Part shown: positions 63,803 through 64,000 of the stretch, one piece after another | How positions within the stretch are numbered: position 1 is the first letter of the stretch | Layout of the letters: each line of letters begins with the position of its first letter | Source of the DNA: Phocaeicola plebeius | GTDB taxonomy: Bacteria; Bacteroidota; Bacteroidia; Bacteroidales; Bacteroidaceae | Reading direction: 5' to 3' | Assembly: GCF_003437535.1 (NCBI RefSeq) | Contig: NZ_QSQT01000008.1 | Coordinates: 69,357-133,356 of the forward strand | Length of the DNA stretch: 64,000 nucleotides | The notes under the pieces: generated by a model | Databases searched by the model: none | Seen by the model: only the letters and a program-made list of their open reading frames with translations | Told to the model about the DNA's origin: nothing | Translations under genes and position numbers: made by a program

Positions 63803-63910
63803 GCCCATTATGAACCTACATTTCGCATCTTCATATCGTGTAATCCGTAAAGTCGGATTCAGAGTGGTTCTCTGTGGGCGCACGATATGAAGATGCGAAC
63901 TATTTTTATG
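63803..63910 (+). ncRNA. Candidate three-way-junction small RNA
   Basis: A perfect 19-bp stem (63822-63840 TTCGCATCTTCATATCGTG with 63881-63899) encloses two further perfect hairpins: AATCCG/CGGATT (63842-63847, 63854-63859, loop TAAAGT) and CAGAG/CTCTG (63860-63864, 63870-63874, loop TGGTT). A -7 box lies upstream and a short T-run (CTATTTTTATG) follows the stem. It does not match an RNA family known to me. It could also be a DNA-level inverted repeat. Confidence 0.5.
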
Positions 63911-64000
63911 CATTCATCAACAAAAGAAAGATTTGAATTAATATCAGATATTGAAGTGATTTAAACTTTTCTTTTCCTTGCACATTTTCTCAATAGCATA

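Larger units (their letters stand above)
63355..64000. other. 646-bp region without a recognised gene
   Basis: In order: a terminator-like hairpin (63386-63416), a 22-bp-period dyad array (63525-63661), a tandem 11-bp duplication (63708-63729), an intrinsic terminator (63764-63788), a promoter -7 box (63791-63798) and a predicted three-way-junction RNA (63803-63910). Two small overlapping ORFs (63810-63890, 26 aa; 63887-63964, 25 aa; ATGA overlap) run through the RNA but have no convincing ribosome-binding sites. Confidence 0.6.

Noticed and set aside
63822..63899. Invertible promoter between 19-bp inverted repeats
   Set aside because: The 40-bp interior contains two perfect hairpins and no promoter-like box, and no recombinase gene is near; an RNA fold explains it better. 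Not fully excluded.

Overview
The window is chromosomal DNA from a member of the Bacteroidales, most likely Bacteroides or Phocaeicola. The evidence is a SusC/SusD pair, sphingolipid-type serine palmitoyltransferase, a MoxR-DUF58-BatABCDE operon, a DUF4295 gene behind rpmB-rpmG, a smalltalk-type micropeptide, and promoters of the Bacteroidetes type (TTTG, about 20 bp, TAnnTTTG). The species cannot be fixed from the sequence. Most of it is ordinary core genome. Base composition shifts in three places: 1-7.9 kb is AT-rich, 22.3-27.3 kb is AT-rich, and 27.4-30.5 kb is markedly GC-rich.

Layout. 1-7.75 kb: a SusC/SusD outer-membrane pair followed on the same strand by a secreted glycerophosphodiester phosphodiesterase, a YihX-like HAD phosphatase and a GlpT-type organophosphate transporter split by a frameshift. 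Together they read as a locus for capturing, cleaving and importing glycerophosphodiesters. 7.8-21.6 kb: housekeeping genes (DEAD-box helicase, serB, htpG and clpC on the minus strand; gyrA and a TPR protein on the plus strand), then an AraC regulator and a secreted alpha/beta hydrolase. 21.6-30.5 kb: accessory region. A Bacteroidales module (smalltalk peptide and HU-like protein on one side; a 108-aa protein, a BT4734-like/DUF3987 protein and a DUF5675 protein on the other) is separated by an AT-rich cassette. The cassette holds a single-chain nuclease-methylase-TRD enzyme and two unrecognised genes. A 23-bp sequence occurs three times at and around it.

30.5-34 kb: AraC regulator, Tat-exported aldo/keto reductase, and a lipoprotein that fuses flavin reductase-like and ABM domains. 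34-38.9 kb: lon-tgt-lptG operon. 39-45 kb: trmN6, a lipid kinase diverging from spt, a DUF2148 protein, a Cof-type HAD phosphatase, MgtC and a small winged-helix protein. 45.3-52.3 kb: map-tsaD-cinA, rpmB-rpmG-DUF4295, ftsY-rimO-HU-(HU/TM/LysM). 52.5-61.75 kb: Bat operon ending in a PAP2 phosphatase. 61.8-64 kb: small HTH protein, a DUF2007-UspA fusion, then 646 bp without a recognised gene.

The most unusual material is (i) the phosphodiester locus, (ii) the restriction-modification-like cassette with its 23-bp repeats, (iii) two intergenic arrays with a 22-bp period built on AAACG/CGTTT half-sites, (iv) a predicted three-way-junction RNA at 63.8 kb with its own promoter-like element, and (v) a predicted membrane protein joining an HU DNA-binding domain to a LysM domain. 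All family assignments were made by eye from motifs and protein sequence; no database search was run.
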